Origin: Epiperipatus broadwayi
Lineage: Eukaryota; Onychophora; Udeonychophora; Euonychophora; Peripatidae
Length of the DNA stretch: 64,000 nt
Assembly (NCBI GenBank): GCA_028023455.1
Contig: JAQFVV010012446.1
Span: 1,614,001-1,678,000, forward strand
Reading direction: 5' to 3'
Position numbers and translations under genes: made by a program
Notes under the pieces: generated by a model
Databases searched by the model: none
Told to the model about the DNA's origin: nothing
The model's input: only the letters and a program-made list of their open reading frames with translations
Shown: positions 44,551-55,261 of the stretch, one piece after another
How the letters are laid out: every line of letters starts with the position of its first letter
Numbering within the stretch: position 1 is the stretch's first letter

Positions 44551-45600
44551 AAGATCTTATAGTTAGAAATCTATTACAATAATTTAAAGTTGTAATTATA
44601 AATTTATTTAAGTTTATAAATGAAAAAAATCCTCCCCCAAAAAATCATATTTGAACTTTCCAAATACATAAAAAAATATGAAATACATAATGAAAAGAAA
44701 TGACTTTACATTTATTGATTCTTTGTAATTCTTAAACACTCATTGACTTAGAGTTTGCTTGAAAAAGTAAACAATTAATAAATAAACTAATTAATAACAC
44801 TGAGCTAGCTTTTGGCAAAACACTGCCAGAAATAGTGCTAAATAAAATATGCACTACAGATATGATTATATAATATGTAAATGAGGATTCCATTTTTTAG
44901 CCAATGGAATACACAAATCCTTTTTATTGATGGAATGTGGATCCTTTGCAATTGGCCAAGCCTCTTTGTACTTTCTTCCTACTATCTCTTTCTTAGAAAA
45001 CAGTTCTAATACTGGATGGAGAAAATATACAACCTATGGTGTGTTCATGGTCAAGAAAGATTTGTATTCAATCTTTTGTTTAACTGTTGTATAGATGTGC
45101 ATGTTGTGCAATTATTATGGATCTACTTGTATGAGATTCCCCACAATATACAGAGCTGCAGGAGGGGTTACAACATGCAATTTTATAGTCCACCTGAGGA
45201 GCATGCTCCATAGGTATTTTGTCTTTGGTATTATTCAACAAATTGTTAAATAACGCTATTGTAAAAAAAAAAAAAATTGTTGAATCAATTCCAATTTTTA
45301 AATCTGAATGAATTACTATAAAAACATTACAAATTTATAAAATATTTGTCTAAAATGATAATTATCATAAAAATTCAGAATCTCTGCGGTTTGACAACTG
45401 TTGGACATAATGTTAAAACAGTAACTATCATTGCCTGCAGTATAAAATTACTTCAAGTTTCTTAACTTGTATTTTTAAAAGTGAAATATATTTTTAAAAA
45501 AATCTAAGTGGAAACATAAATATATTTTATTTTTAATAAAAATATTTTGTGAAAATAATTACAAATAACTAAATACAATATGAAATTATAGAGTTATAAT
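44551..45600. other. Unassigned interval
   Basis: AT-rich. A 65-codon ORF at 45016-45213 has no motif. Nothing else is recognised. Confidence 0.4.
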
Positions 45601-46275
45601 TATTTATTAAGCACACAGGAAGTGTAAATACTTTTAAGACAGGTTTTAACCTGTATCAAATGCGCCTTGAATTTTATAATAGTTAAACAATATTTTTATT
45701 TTGCCGACAGAAGGACCCTCAAACCATGACACAAGATAGCAATTTTTATAAAGATGGCCATCTTATCTTTAACCTAACTTTCTGCTAATATAGGTCAATC
45801 TCAAGCATCTTGATTTGGGAGCGTGAAGCTATTGTTATCTCCACTGTTTAAGTCTACTATTTCCTATACAAATTAAAGCCTGTATTAAAAGTATTTACAT
45901 ATACTTCCTGTGTGTTTAATAAATAATTATAACTCTACAATAGTTTATATATTTCCAGTATAAAGATCATAATATTAACTCATTGTAAATCACAAGATTT
46001 CATAAATGTTAATTTGTATAGGAAACAGTGGACTTAAACAGTGGAGAGAGCAACAGCTTCACACTCCCAAATCAAGATGCTTCAGATTAATCTATATAAG
46101 TGAAAAGTTAGGTTAAAGATAAGATGGCCACTCTTAGCTTTATAAAGTCACTATCTTGTGTCACATTTTGAGAGGTCCCTCTATTGGCAAAATAAAGATA
46201 ATGCTTGACTATTATAAATTTCAAGACAAATTTGATACAAGTTAAAGTCTGTCTTAAAAGTATTTAAATATGAAA
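45601..46275. repeat. Large foldback, about 280-bp arms
   Basis: Left arm 45610-45900 and right arm 46010-46265 are inverted copies: 'gataagatggccatctt'-type and 'cttgatttgggagcgtgaag' segments each appear in complement. The spacer includes 'taataaataattataactct', which itself repeats the outer flank. Confidence 0.85.
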
Positions 46276-46718
46276 TTGTGTATTATTTTCCTTTCTGTTC
46301 TACCAAATGGCTCTTAATATTTATAATCAAAAATTCAACCCACCAGTGATCTCTAATTTGTCAAGTTCTTTTTATCTTATATCCTGTAGTCTACTCTTAG
46401 CATGTAATATTGGTTTACAAAAAAAAAAAACCTTATGAAGATACCACTAATCCACAGAGCACTTTAATTCAACTTTTAATGCAAAATGGTCATAAATAGC
46501 CATAAAAAAGCTGACAAAAATCAATTTAAAGATGTAACATTGGGGTGGGAAATCTTTCTTATGCCAGGAGCATTTGGGTGCTTATAATCTCATTTGCAGG
46601 TTCCACAAAATTATTGACTTAAAAATTAGCCTATTATATTTGATTGAAAATTTAATTAATTTACCCCTGATAGAATAAAATAGAATTATTATAAAGGTTG
46701 GAGGGAGAAAAAGATGTA
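46276..46718. other. AT-rich interval, nothing recognised
   Basis: No gene or repeat that I can assign. Confidence 0.5.
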
Positions 46719-46826
46719 GTTTTTTTTATATGTCATAGCATCGGCCGGGATGCGAACCCACAACCATCTGCAACCAACTACTTGCTTGCAAGACAGCTGC
46801 GATGACCTCTTGGCTAACAACACTTA
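46719..46826 (-). mobile_element. tRNA-Gly-like SINE A, long variant, minus
   Basis: Minus strand: 'gttgttagccaagaggtcat' A box region, 'gttggttgcagatggttgtg' expansion, 'gggttcgcatccc' B box, 'gctatgacatat' end plus A-run. Confidence 0.85.
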
Positions 46827-47867
46827 TTATAGTTTACCTAACTCCTTAATGCAGTATTTGCACATATAATTTGCACTGCGCTAAGTGTGTGTTTAAATAG
46901 AAACTTTATATAGGTCCATTTTATATACTTTTGTGAAGACAGTGGCCATATTGAGAACTCTTGAGGGTCAGATATGTCCTATGGGCCCTGATATAGCATC
47001 ATTACAGTACTCCATGAGAAATTTCAGTAAATAACCAGAAAATTAAGTGATGCTAATTCTCATGTTTATAATAATTGTGTGATTATTAAAACACGATCAT
47101 TAAAAATAAGATTCCATCTCCATTCTTGTATAACTGATTATTGATCTAATGATTATCAATGACATATTTTCATGTAGATGGTATCTTAATTTCATTGAAT
47201 TTCCATCATCTATTGGTAATAATGAAATTAAAATTATCAAAAGCTAAAAGAATAGGTGGGTCCATTCTATACTTTATTTCTGTTAAACATACAATTATTC
47301 ATTCACAACCTTAGGGAGATTCATTTATTTTTAATTTTATGCATTAAGCTGTAATAATTTTAAGTTTACATTTGTAACTTCTGCTTAAACAAGACCATTA
47401 AAAGTGAGTTTGTCTCCATTTTCTTATATTTGATTATTAGTTTAATAATTATTAATGTCATACTTTCTTCTGGCTGAGATATTAATTTGTCTCTGAATTT
47501 CTTTCATAAGAGTATAAGCTTATAAACAGCAAAGGCGTAAAGAATAGATGAGATACATTTCATTCAATCCTTATTAAACATATAGAATATTATCTATTCT
47601 TGTTGAGAAAAAAGTAGAATATTAAAGAGATATTTAAAATTGTCATTCTTTTCAGAAAATTATCTGTAATTATAAATCATAGTATATATCTCTCAACTAT
47701 TAAAAGAAATATTAGAAATTCTCAAAATCTATTTCTGATAAGATTAAATTAATATATTTAAGCAGGTGTTAGCAAACTATGGCTCTCTGATCTAATCCCA
47801 TGGCTCTTTTTATTATGATAAACGTAAACATAATTTCTATTTCCTCTAGTAATTTGTAAATAAATAT
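46827..47867. other. Unassigned AT-rich interval
   Basis: Diverged direct repetitions ('aacacgatcattaaaaataa' near 47090, 'aacaagaccattaaaagtga' near 47390) suggest an old repeat of about 300 bp. A hAT-like end 'aggtgttagcaaactatggc' lies at 47763 without a partner. Confidence 0.4.
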
Positions 47868-47869
47868 TT

Positions 47870-49038
47870 TGATGACATTCATTATCATCAACCATTATCA
47901 ATCCACTGCAGGATTAAGGTCTCTCTAAGTTCAAACCATCTCCGATCTTTAGCCTCTCTTCTCCACATCACCTCTGCACACTTTCTTATTTCATACATCC
48001 ATCTCACATGTGGTCTCTTTCTGTCTTTTACAATCTCTTGGAATCCAGCTAAGATTTTCTATTATCATCTCTTTTAGCAATATGTCCAGCCCAACCCCAC
48101 TTAAGTCTATTACTTTTTTCAATGAGGTCAATAACACCTGTTTGTTCTCTTATCCATATATTGCATTTTCGATCTCTTGTTACTCCTAACATGCATCTTT
48201 CCATATTTCTTTGAGTGGCCTGAAGTCTCTGTATTGCTCTTCTATTAAGCGTCCAAGTCTCAGAACCATAAGTAATAACTGGTAAAACACATTTACTAAA
48301 AACCTTTCTTTTCAAACACATAGGCATATTTCCTTTTGGTATCAAGTTATTTCTACCAAAAACACTCCAACCGAGTTTAATTCTATGATTAATTTCATCC
48401 ATTATGTTTCCATCTGTATTAATAATCTGATCAAGATATTCGTAGCTGTTAACTTCTTCTAACTCATCATAATCAATCTTTATTTTTATATTTTGAGAAA
48501 ATCCATTGAACATTACTTTAGTCTTTTTAACATTTATCTTTAGTCCTACTTTCATCTGATAACTCTTGCAACATTTCCTGCAACTCTAAAGCATTATTTG
48601 CAAAAACAACTATATATCTGCAAAATCTGAATGACTTAAATAATCTCCATTTACTTTCACGCCTTTAGCTTCCCATTTTAATTCACAAAATACTCTTCTT
48701 TGCAGCACTGCTAAAAAAGTTTTGGAGCTATGGAGTCATTCTGTCAATGTTGACTTTCACAGTATCATTATGTAATCTAATTGTTGCTGTTGAATTTTTA
48801 TAAATATTCTTTAAAATATAACAATATCCTGGATCTATACCTTGATGATTTAATGCTTTAATCACTGAACAAATGTTTATAGAATCAAATGCTTTTTCAT
48901 AATCTACAAATCCAAAACATAATGGCAATTCATATTCATTTGTCCTTTCTATAACTTTTCTCAATACCTGGATATGATCTACTGTACTAAAACCACTTTT
49001 AAAACCATCTTGTTCTCTGTAGAAGAGTTGTAATTATC
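47870..49038 (-). mobile_element. RTE-like LINE, longest copy (RT and C-terminal domain)
   Basis: Minus strand from about 49038: EQDGFKSGFSTVDHIQ and then RKVIERTNEYELPLCFGF, leading to VDYEKAFDS (RT palm motif with the first catalytic Asp). After frameshifts come KVNGDYLSHSDFADI (eroded FADD box), KTKVMFNGFSQN, VNSYEYLDQIINTDGNIMDE, WSVFGRNNLIPKGNMPMCL, YGSETWTLNRRAIQRL, HIAKRDDN, and the terminal triplet repeat at 47870. Block order fits RTE-clade LINEs. It lacks the endonuclease, so it is 5'-truncated and not mobile. Confidence 0.9.
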
Positions 49039-49250
49039 TTGGTAAAATTTTTGTATAAAACTGATAAAAGGCTGATGACACTAGGAGAGTAAAAATACAC
49101 TTTACAGCATTATTTCTTGAATTCAACCTTATGATAAAATAGTAATTATTGTATATGAAAACTGTTTAAATATTAGACATTTTTAAATAAATCAAACTGT
49201 CGAAGTCATTTTTGTTTATTTTTAAGAGAATTTATATTTTCATTACATAC
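49039..49250. other. AT-rich spacer
   Basis: Nothing recognised. Confidence 0.5.
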
Positions 49251-49454
49251 AGATTCTATTATTTGTATTTATATGTTGGATTATTTCCATCATCTAATAA
49301 GAGTATTATTGAATGTCTTTAGAAAATTTTAACTTTATTTAAATATTCCAAATACATCAACTGTTAGTAATAGCACACAGGTTAGTATATACACAATGTT
49401 TTGAGAGGTATTATTCTTCCCTCTTTTTCAGGTGTTGCTGGTCTGACCAATTAC

Positions 49455-49540
49455 AATATTAGCATGGGAATCTAACATGGATCCTTAGATTCTTGAGTAA
49501 TGAATTTTAAGGTAACACTCTAACCAACTGAGCCATCCTG
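49455..49540 (-). repeat. tRNA-like sequence in the Penelope-like remnant
   Basis: Minus strand: 'ggatggctcagttggttaga' is a near-perfect A box, and 'gatccatgttagattccc' is a B-box-like segment about 60 bp later. It may be a tRNA-derived SINE piece or a terminal feature of the element. Confidence 0.5.
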
Positions 49541-49559
49541 CCAATGGCATTAGTCAGTA

Positions 49560-49930
49560 GAAATTTCATACACTGATCTATAAGGTTCCTCCTGATTTTT
49601 CCACTTTTTTCTGAAAGCAAAGTTGATTAGTGGTTTCCATACACTATGTATAGTGACACTAGGTTGACTTATAGGATTGTTTGCTATTGTCATGTGAGCA
49701 GTGTCTTTAAATTTTCTTCTTTATACCTTTTCTTCTCTATCCAATGTTTTTGTATTTTTCCAATGGAACATATGTTCATTGGTACATACATGGTCTGCTA
49801 CCTTAAACACAGCTGTTTTCTCTCTTCTAATCATGTTTGTGTACTTTTCAATGGGATGACTGGTCTCACCAATATACATTCTTCCACATTCACATGATAT
49901 TTCATAGATGCAGTTTTTTCTTTTCAGCAT
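49560..49930 (-). pseudogene. GIY-YIG endonuclease domain of a Penelope-like element
   Basis: Open from 49930 to 49721: KRKNCIYEISCECGRMYIG, then ETSHPIEKYTNMIRREK and ADHVCTNEHMFHW. The CIYEI-C-CG-YIGET pattern is the GIY-YIG nuclease core used by Penelope-like elements to nick the target, with the Cys pair typical of animal copies. After a break, TAHMTIANNPISQPS and IHSVWKPLI continue the C-terminus. The catalytic Arg helix is eroded. Confidence 0.8.
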
Positions 49931-49985
49931 TTCAAGTTTAGTCCAACATATAAATACAACTAAAACACCATCATTACAAACCTTC

Positions 49986-50500
49986 AGAAGATTCTATTGT
50001 GTTCTATCTTACACATAAAATCCCTAAATGTCCATAACACTGCCACAGGATATTCAAGTTAAATGTATTTTTCAAGGGGAAAAAAGTATTATTTGTTCCG
50101 CCATTATAAATTTTTTACGAAGCATTTTATGTAAAGGAAGTAATTTCTTTCTTATATTTAAGAAGCTTAATTTGACTATGAGCATTTTATTCAAGACAAG
50201 TAATTCCACAAATGGTATTTGAGGAGTGCCAAAGCATGAAACCATGGTCAGAGGTTGGGAAAGGGGTTCCTGACAGAGATTTTAAATGCTTTCTCTGGCT
50301 AAGCATTTATCACAAAGCTTGTTGAGTAATTGGCAAATGCTCATTGTTTATATCTTACAAGCTTAAGAGAATTGGGTCATGTGATCTATGACTCTTATTT
50401 TGCCTATTTAAATGGAATACAACTACTTGAAGAAAAAAACACTGAAAAAAAATCAGTACATGTGCTTTAACTACCATACTGAACTAAATAGGAGTAGTAT
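49986..50500. repeat. Interval with a degenerate family 1 fragment
   Basis: Around 50215-50345, 'agagattttaaatgctttctc' and 'aagcatttatcacaaagct' match the end of the 12.7-kb foldback. The remainder is AT-rich. Confidence 0.45.
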
Positions 50501-50610
50501 GTCAAGCATTGGTGGTCGAGAGGTCAGCGACGGTTGCTTTACAAGCAGTTGTCCCGGGTTTGCGAGTTCACTTCCCGGCTGATGCTATGACCCATGAGAA
50601 GAAAAAAAAG
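50501..50610 (+). mobile_element. tRNA-Gly-like SINE A
   Basis: GTCAAGCATTGG start, A box 'gtggtcgagaggtca', double B box region 'cccgggtttgcgagttcact', end 'gctatgacccatgag' plus A-run. Confidence 0.85.
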
Positions 50611-50998
50611 GTATAGTATTTAAATCTGAAGAAAATGTGATTACAATACATAAATACATGTTTGAAATGTGATATTTAGTGAGGGGGGGGGGAGTAGATG
50701 CTATAGATCCATATTTACATTTAGTTTTGATGAGCATATAATATACAAAAACGATGGTCTGAAAGGCCTTACTTACATTTTTGTAACGTTTCTGAAAAAC
50801 AAAGAAAGTATTATGAAAACTATGTTTACATAGGCCGAGAACATGCCTTGTTACTAAAATAAATATTCAAATATATCCACAGCCATTCAGAAATTAGTAT
50901 TTTGCATGAATCTATATTTCACCTTTTTCCTTGCAACTCTTGTATGGGAGAAGATTTAAATAAAATGACTTTTTATGTTAAAAAGTTTGCCAAACCTT
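50611..50998. other. AT-rich interval with a G-tract
   Basis: G-run near 50682-50691. Nothing else. Confidence 0.5.
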
Positions 50999-51094
50999 GT
51001 CAAGCGTTGGTGGCCTAGTGGTTAGCATAGTTGTCTTCCAAGCAGCTGGTCTGGGTTCGCTTCCCGGTCAACGCATTTGACATATGAAACAAAA
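50999..51094 (+). mobile_element. tRNA-Gly(TCC)-like SINE A, closest to tRNA
   Basis: The internal 72 bp (51003-51074) can form a tRNA-Gly cloverleaf: acceptor GCGTTGG/TCAACGC, anticodon loop CTTCCAA (TCC), T arm with TTCGCTT. GTCAA precedes it, and TTTGACATATG plus an A-rich tail follows, as in all other SINE A copies, so it is called a SINE and not a functional tRNA gene. The flanking GTCAA/TTGAC extend the acceptor stem. Confidence 0.8.
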
Positions 51095-52067
51095 ACAATC
51101 TTGTATTAGAAAATAGAATCAGAATAAAATTAACATTTCTAAAATATCAGGAATTCTTTACTGCTTTTTGGGTTGGAAAAAACTTTTTGTTAAATGTAAC
51201 TGGGGGAGGGGGTGTCAGAATTTTAGGCTGGTATTTTAAGTATCATAATTACAATGCTATATAATACTTAATCTTCATTTTAGTAAGTAATGTTTTTAAA
51301 TAAGATATATTTAACACAGAATAAGAGTCTATTATTTTAATAAAGATTTTTCTGTTACATCTACCCAGAGAAATGATCAAATTATACAGAATAAAATTAG
51401 GAAATGTTTATTTGAAAAAGATGTCAACAGAGAAGTTATATTGACATTAGTTCTGTCTTGGAGAGAAGAGGGTGAATATTTACTGACCATGTTTAAGTCA
51501 AATGGGGCAAATATTCAAATAAAAAAAAGCCCTTCAAGCGATTGCTAATGCTTAGTTTGAATAATATAACAAATATATCTGACATTATTGTATTACTTTT
51601 AAACACTTATCGTTGGCATTAAACTGAAATTTCTATTAAAAATCAAAGCAGTAACAGAGATCCCCCCCCCCTTTTTTTTTTCTTTTTTCTTTTTTGCAAT
51701 CACCATTCTAAATTAATTTATTTCCTTCTGTTTTTTTTTATCAAAAAACGATCAGATTATATTGTCTAATACAGCCAAATAATTTTATTTTTTCTTGTCA
51801 TCAAGTTGATTCTACTTATGCGGTAGGCAGGATTAGTTTTCTGGGTTATGTTTAAACATTTTGTGATCGTGTTTAATAGATTATCAATATTTTATTCTGT
51901 TCTTGTAAGTTCATAAACATTATTTTCTTTTTTTTAATTTTCCATTTGACCTGAACAGGATAAAAGACGGTCATGTTAACCCTTGCAGGCTAACGAGGAA
52001 AACAAATAAATACTGTATAAAAATTAACAAAAAATAAAATCATCATCAAAAAAATCTAATGATTTAT
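51095..52067. other. AT-rich interval with homopolymer runs
   Basis: A C-tract followed by a long T-tract at about 51662-51695. No coding or repeat signal beyond that. Confidence 0.5.
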
Positions 52068-52185
52068 TCCTAGGGAGTTCATAAACAATTCGAGCACTGG
52101 AATTGACAGGGTAAGTCTATAGTTCAAGGATCTTCAACTCGAGTTTACATTCTGCCACTGTACCAAAGAACATAGAGCAAGTCAT
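52068..52185 (-). repeat. SINE B copy, minus strand
   Basis: Left 'tcctagggagttcataa' is the complement of the family 3' end. 'ttcaaggatcttcaactcga' holds the B box region, and 'ctgccactgtaccaaa' the A box region. Confidence 0.65.
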
Positions 52186-52282
52186 CTATAATATATATAT
52201 ATATATTGTAGAAGGCTGGCAATAGTTGCATAAGTGATTGATTTATAAGATTACCAATATCAATTTGCTAAATGTAAAGCAG

Positions 52283-52605
52283 TAAACTCTCCATACAGTA
52301 GTGTCACCTAATGCTAGCCAGAGTAATCAATGGGTGCTAGAAGGTTTGTGCATAAAATCAATATCTATATGTAAAAAGTGACTGCTGGAGGGTAATATTA
52401 GATACTGAGATCTAGGTGCGGTGCTCTAGCATCCAAAGTTTCTCACTGTGGGAATATTGGATGAATAGGCACTAGTTAGGGATTTTATGCAAAAACCTTT
52501 TAGCATCCATTATTACTATGGCTTGCACTGGGTAGCACTATTGTATGGAAAGAATAGCTTGTGTAAGCATAGGAAATGGTGATCATGTGATGTTTTAGTG
52601 GTTTT
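52283..52605. mobile_element. Hammerhead family 1 copy, ribozyme deleted
   Basis: 'aaactctccatacagtagtg' at the left and its complement at the right ('actattgtatggaaaga'), with the 'tgatgttttagtggtttt' outer end. The core between CTCACTG and GGGAATATTGG is deleted, which removes the ribozyme. Confidence 0.65.
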
Positions 52606-53443
52606 GTACCAAATATAAAATAGGGAAGCATGAATAAATTATATATTCACATTTACTACAATTAGCACATCCAAATTGAATGTAGATAACTGACATTGGA
52701 TGATGACATGAACCACCAATGATTTGATCAGTATTTAGATCTTCAGATTAATATTTTATTATTAATGGACATTTTGCCACTTAAAAGTTTATCTAATACA
52801 AATAAGAAAACAGACATATTCAATCTTTTCACTAACTTAAAAAAAAAGAAGAAGCAATTATAGATATGACATCACACAGCTGGCTTTTAACTTTTCCACA
52901 TGATGTCTCAAGCATGGCGTAATTTTTAATTTCCAGCTCATAACTCAATGAATGTTATTAGAGTGTAGAGATCTTATCTTCTACAAATTTTTGCATAGGT
53001 GCTTACTCTTTCCACATATATATAATTATAGTTTTCCTAAGCCACTAAAATCAACAAAAACTTAATTTCATCTTTCATTATGTAAATTTATGCAGAGGTT
53101 TGATTGAAATTATAATATTTGTGAAACTTGGTTATGATATAACATGAATTTTTTGTTCTTTGATTGGATCTAAGAAAATTGAAAAATATTTTTTTTTAAT
53201 CAATTAATAAAATAATGAGTAACAAAAATCTGAAAGCGCTTAATCTGCATAAAGAAAGCCTACAGAAATTATTATATAGAAAAGTTTCACCGCAACCAAA
53301 CTAATTTATTTATTGAAAAATTTAGATATGACTTTTATATTTTTTGGTTTGTAAGATTTTCAAGTTTAGACTTATACTTTTTTATATAATAATATTTTAT
53401 TTGTACATTTTTTAGTGTATTTAAAGTTGAAATATCAATTTTT
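52606..53443. other. AT-rich interval, nothing recognised
   Basis: No gene or repeat that I can assign. Confidence 0.5.
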
Positions 53444-53557
53444 TTTTTCATTTTTCATATGTCATAGCATCGTCCGGGAGGCGAACCCACAACCGTCTGC
53501 AACCAACTACTTGCTTGCAAAGCGGCTGCGATGACCTCTCGGCTAACAACGCTTGAC
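53444..53557 (-). mobile_element. tRNA-Gly-like SINE A, long variant, 14-15 bp TSD
   Basis: Flanks GAAATATCAATTTT (53429-53443) and GAAATATCTATTTTT (53558-53572). Minus strand starts GTCAAGCGTTG and has 'gttggttgcagacggttgtg', B box 'gggttcgcctccc', 'gctatgacatatg'. Confidence 0.88.
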
Positions 53558-53855
53558 GAAATATCTATTTTTCAATGCACACTTTTTATATCGTATACTG
53601 AATGATTTTCAAAGCATCTTTACGCCTACATTTTAGTATATTGTAATATAAATTTTCCCTTTTGTATATGTAATTCTTTATTTATGCTTTATGAAGCAGG
53701 TTTTATTTCTATCCTTCCTATTACTTCAAAATGTTATTCTTTTGATATTACGATGTTGTATACATACATTGTTTGCCTGAAAGTTTGTGATGATCCTATT
53801 ATAGTTGTAATTATATGTTAGACTATTTCCATCGTCCAATATAAATTGTTAAATT

Positions 53856-54270
53856 GGTAATTTTTATTAGTCATTCATTAGACTGGTGATTATCCAATAA
53901 TGAATAATATGTCTATAGTGTAATTTTCCTACACCACTTCCCATGCAAGGTAGAGACTGATTTCTATTTGCTTTTTGTGGAGGGATGTAATCATAAACAT
54001 ATGACCAAAGACATGACAAAAAAATCTATGATTCCCAAGATACACATTTCATGCTGAATCAGCACTCATTAGTAGGCCCGGACCACAATCTCTTCCACAG
54101 CTTTATGATTGTTCAATATATATATAGAAATTACTATAGTTTAACTGATAAGTGTTAAACATGCTGCCCTCACAACTTTGACAAAAATCACTTAATGAAA
54201 GTATATTAATAAAGTGGATAGAAACCAGTCCCTACCTTGTCTGAGAGTATTAATCTCTAGATTAATGAAC
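53856..54270 (-). mobile_element. Hammerhead family 2 element, minus orientation
   Basis: Head 'ttttattagtcattcattag', 'cacttcccatgcaaggtaga', the hammerhead on the minus strand, 'gctgccctcacaactttgac', and tail 'gaaaccagtccctacc'. It is followed by an inverted second copy (54245-55258), so the whole is a large inverted dimer. Confidence 0.65.
54035..54083 (-). ncRNA. Hammerhead motif (family 2), G5 changed
   Basis: Minus strand CTAATGA (54072-54066), stem II GTGCTG/CAGCAT (54065-54051; outer G-U pair), GAAA (54050-54047), TGTGTATC with AUC triplet. Only G5 departs from the core. Confidence 0.6.
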
Positions 54271-54413
54271 GACTAATAAAAAAAATTGATTTGTATCAAA
54301 GTTGTGAGGGCAGCAAGTTAGATACATCAATTAATCTATAGTAATTTACTATCTCTCTCTATATATAATATATACACTGAACAATGATAAAGATATGTGT
54401 AAGGGATTGTGGT

Positions 54414-54462
54414 CTGGACCAACTGATGACTACTCATCCAGTATGAAATGTGAATCTTGGGG
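54414..54462 (+). ncRNA. Hammerhead motif (family 2), core intact
   Basis: CTGATGA (54423-54429) and GAAA (54445-54448) are intact. Stem II is TACT/AGTA with loop CATCC (54431-54443): the third pair is A-U where other copies have G-C, a double compensatory change. Stem I ACCAA pairs with TTGGG over four to five pairs. The cleavage triplet is AUC. Stem III is weak. Confidence 0.65.
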
Positions 54463-54499
54463 TTTCATAGATCTTTTTCACATGTTTTTGGTTATATAT

Positions 54500-55157
54500 G
54501 ACTTAAAGATAAATATTAAAAAGACTAAAATAATGTTTAATGGATTTTCTCAAAATATGAAAATAAAGATTGATTATGATGAGTTAGAAGTTAACAGCTA
54601 CAAATACCTTGGTCAGATTATTAATACAGATGAAAACATAATGGATGAAATTAATCATAGAATTAAACTTGGTTGGAGTGCTTTTGGTAGAAATAACTTA
54701 ATACTAAAAGGAAATATTCCTATGTGTTTGAAAAGGAAGATTTTTAATAAATGTGTTTTACCAGTTCTTATTTATTTATCTGAGACTTGGACACTGACCA
54801 CTCAAAGAAGTATAGAGAGATGCATGTTGGGAGTAACAAGAAGAGATTGAAAAGGCAATATATGGGTAAGAGAACAAACAGGTGTTATTGACCTCATTGA
54901 AAAAATTAAAAGACCGCAGTGGAGTTGGGGTGGACATATTGCTAGAAGAGATGATAATAGATTGACAATTAAAATTTTAAACTGTGGTCCAAAGAAATTG
55001 TAAAAGACCCAGAAAGAGACCATGTGTGAGATGGATGGACGAAATAAGAAAGTGTGCAGAGGTGATGTGGATAAGAGAAGCTAAAGATCGGAGAAGATGG
55101 ATTGAACTTGGAGAGTCCTTCATCCTGCAGTAGATTGATAATGGTTGATGATGACAT
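54500..55157 (+). mobile_element. RTE-like LINE nested in family 2 element
   Basis: Plus strand: DLKINIKKTKIMFNGFSQN, DYDELEVNSYKYLGQIINTD, GWSAFGRNNLILKGNI, CVLPVLIYLSETWTL, ERCMLGVTRRD, then in other frames the HIARRDDN and KRPRKRP tail and 'ttgatgatgacat'. 5'-truncated just before the FNGFSQ block. A block of the ETWTL repeat is deleted. Confidence 0.88.
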
Positions 55158-55261
55158 CCCCCCCAAAAGATGTTAAAAATCGATAGAAACCAGTTCCTAC
55201 CTTATGTGAGAGTGATGTAATGAAATTTTCTACTATTGAAATATTATTCATTAATGAATTA

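Larger units (their letters stand above)
49255..49985 (-). mobile_element. Penelope-like element remnant with terminal repeats
   Basis: Minus strand: a right-hand terminal fragment (49985-49930, 'agtccaacatataaatac' mirrored), then the GIY-YIG coding piece, a tRNA-like stretch, and a terminal region (49445-49255) also found at 20.0 and 55.3 kb. The outermost parts are inverted repeats of each other. This matches the RT plus GIY-YIG with odd terminal repeats typical of Penelope-like retroelements. The RT itself is missing. Confidence 0.7.

Noticed and set aside
51003-51074. Functional tRNA-Gly(TCC) gene
   Set aside because: The cloverleaf is plausible, but the GTCAA leader, TTTGACATATG trailer and A-rich tail are shared with all SINE A copies. 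It is more likely a young SINE.
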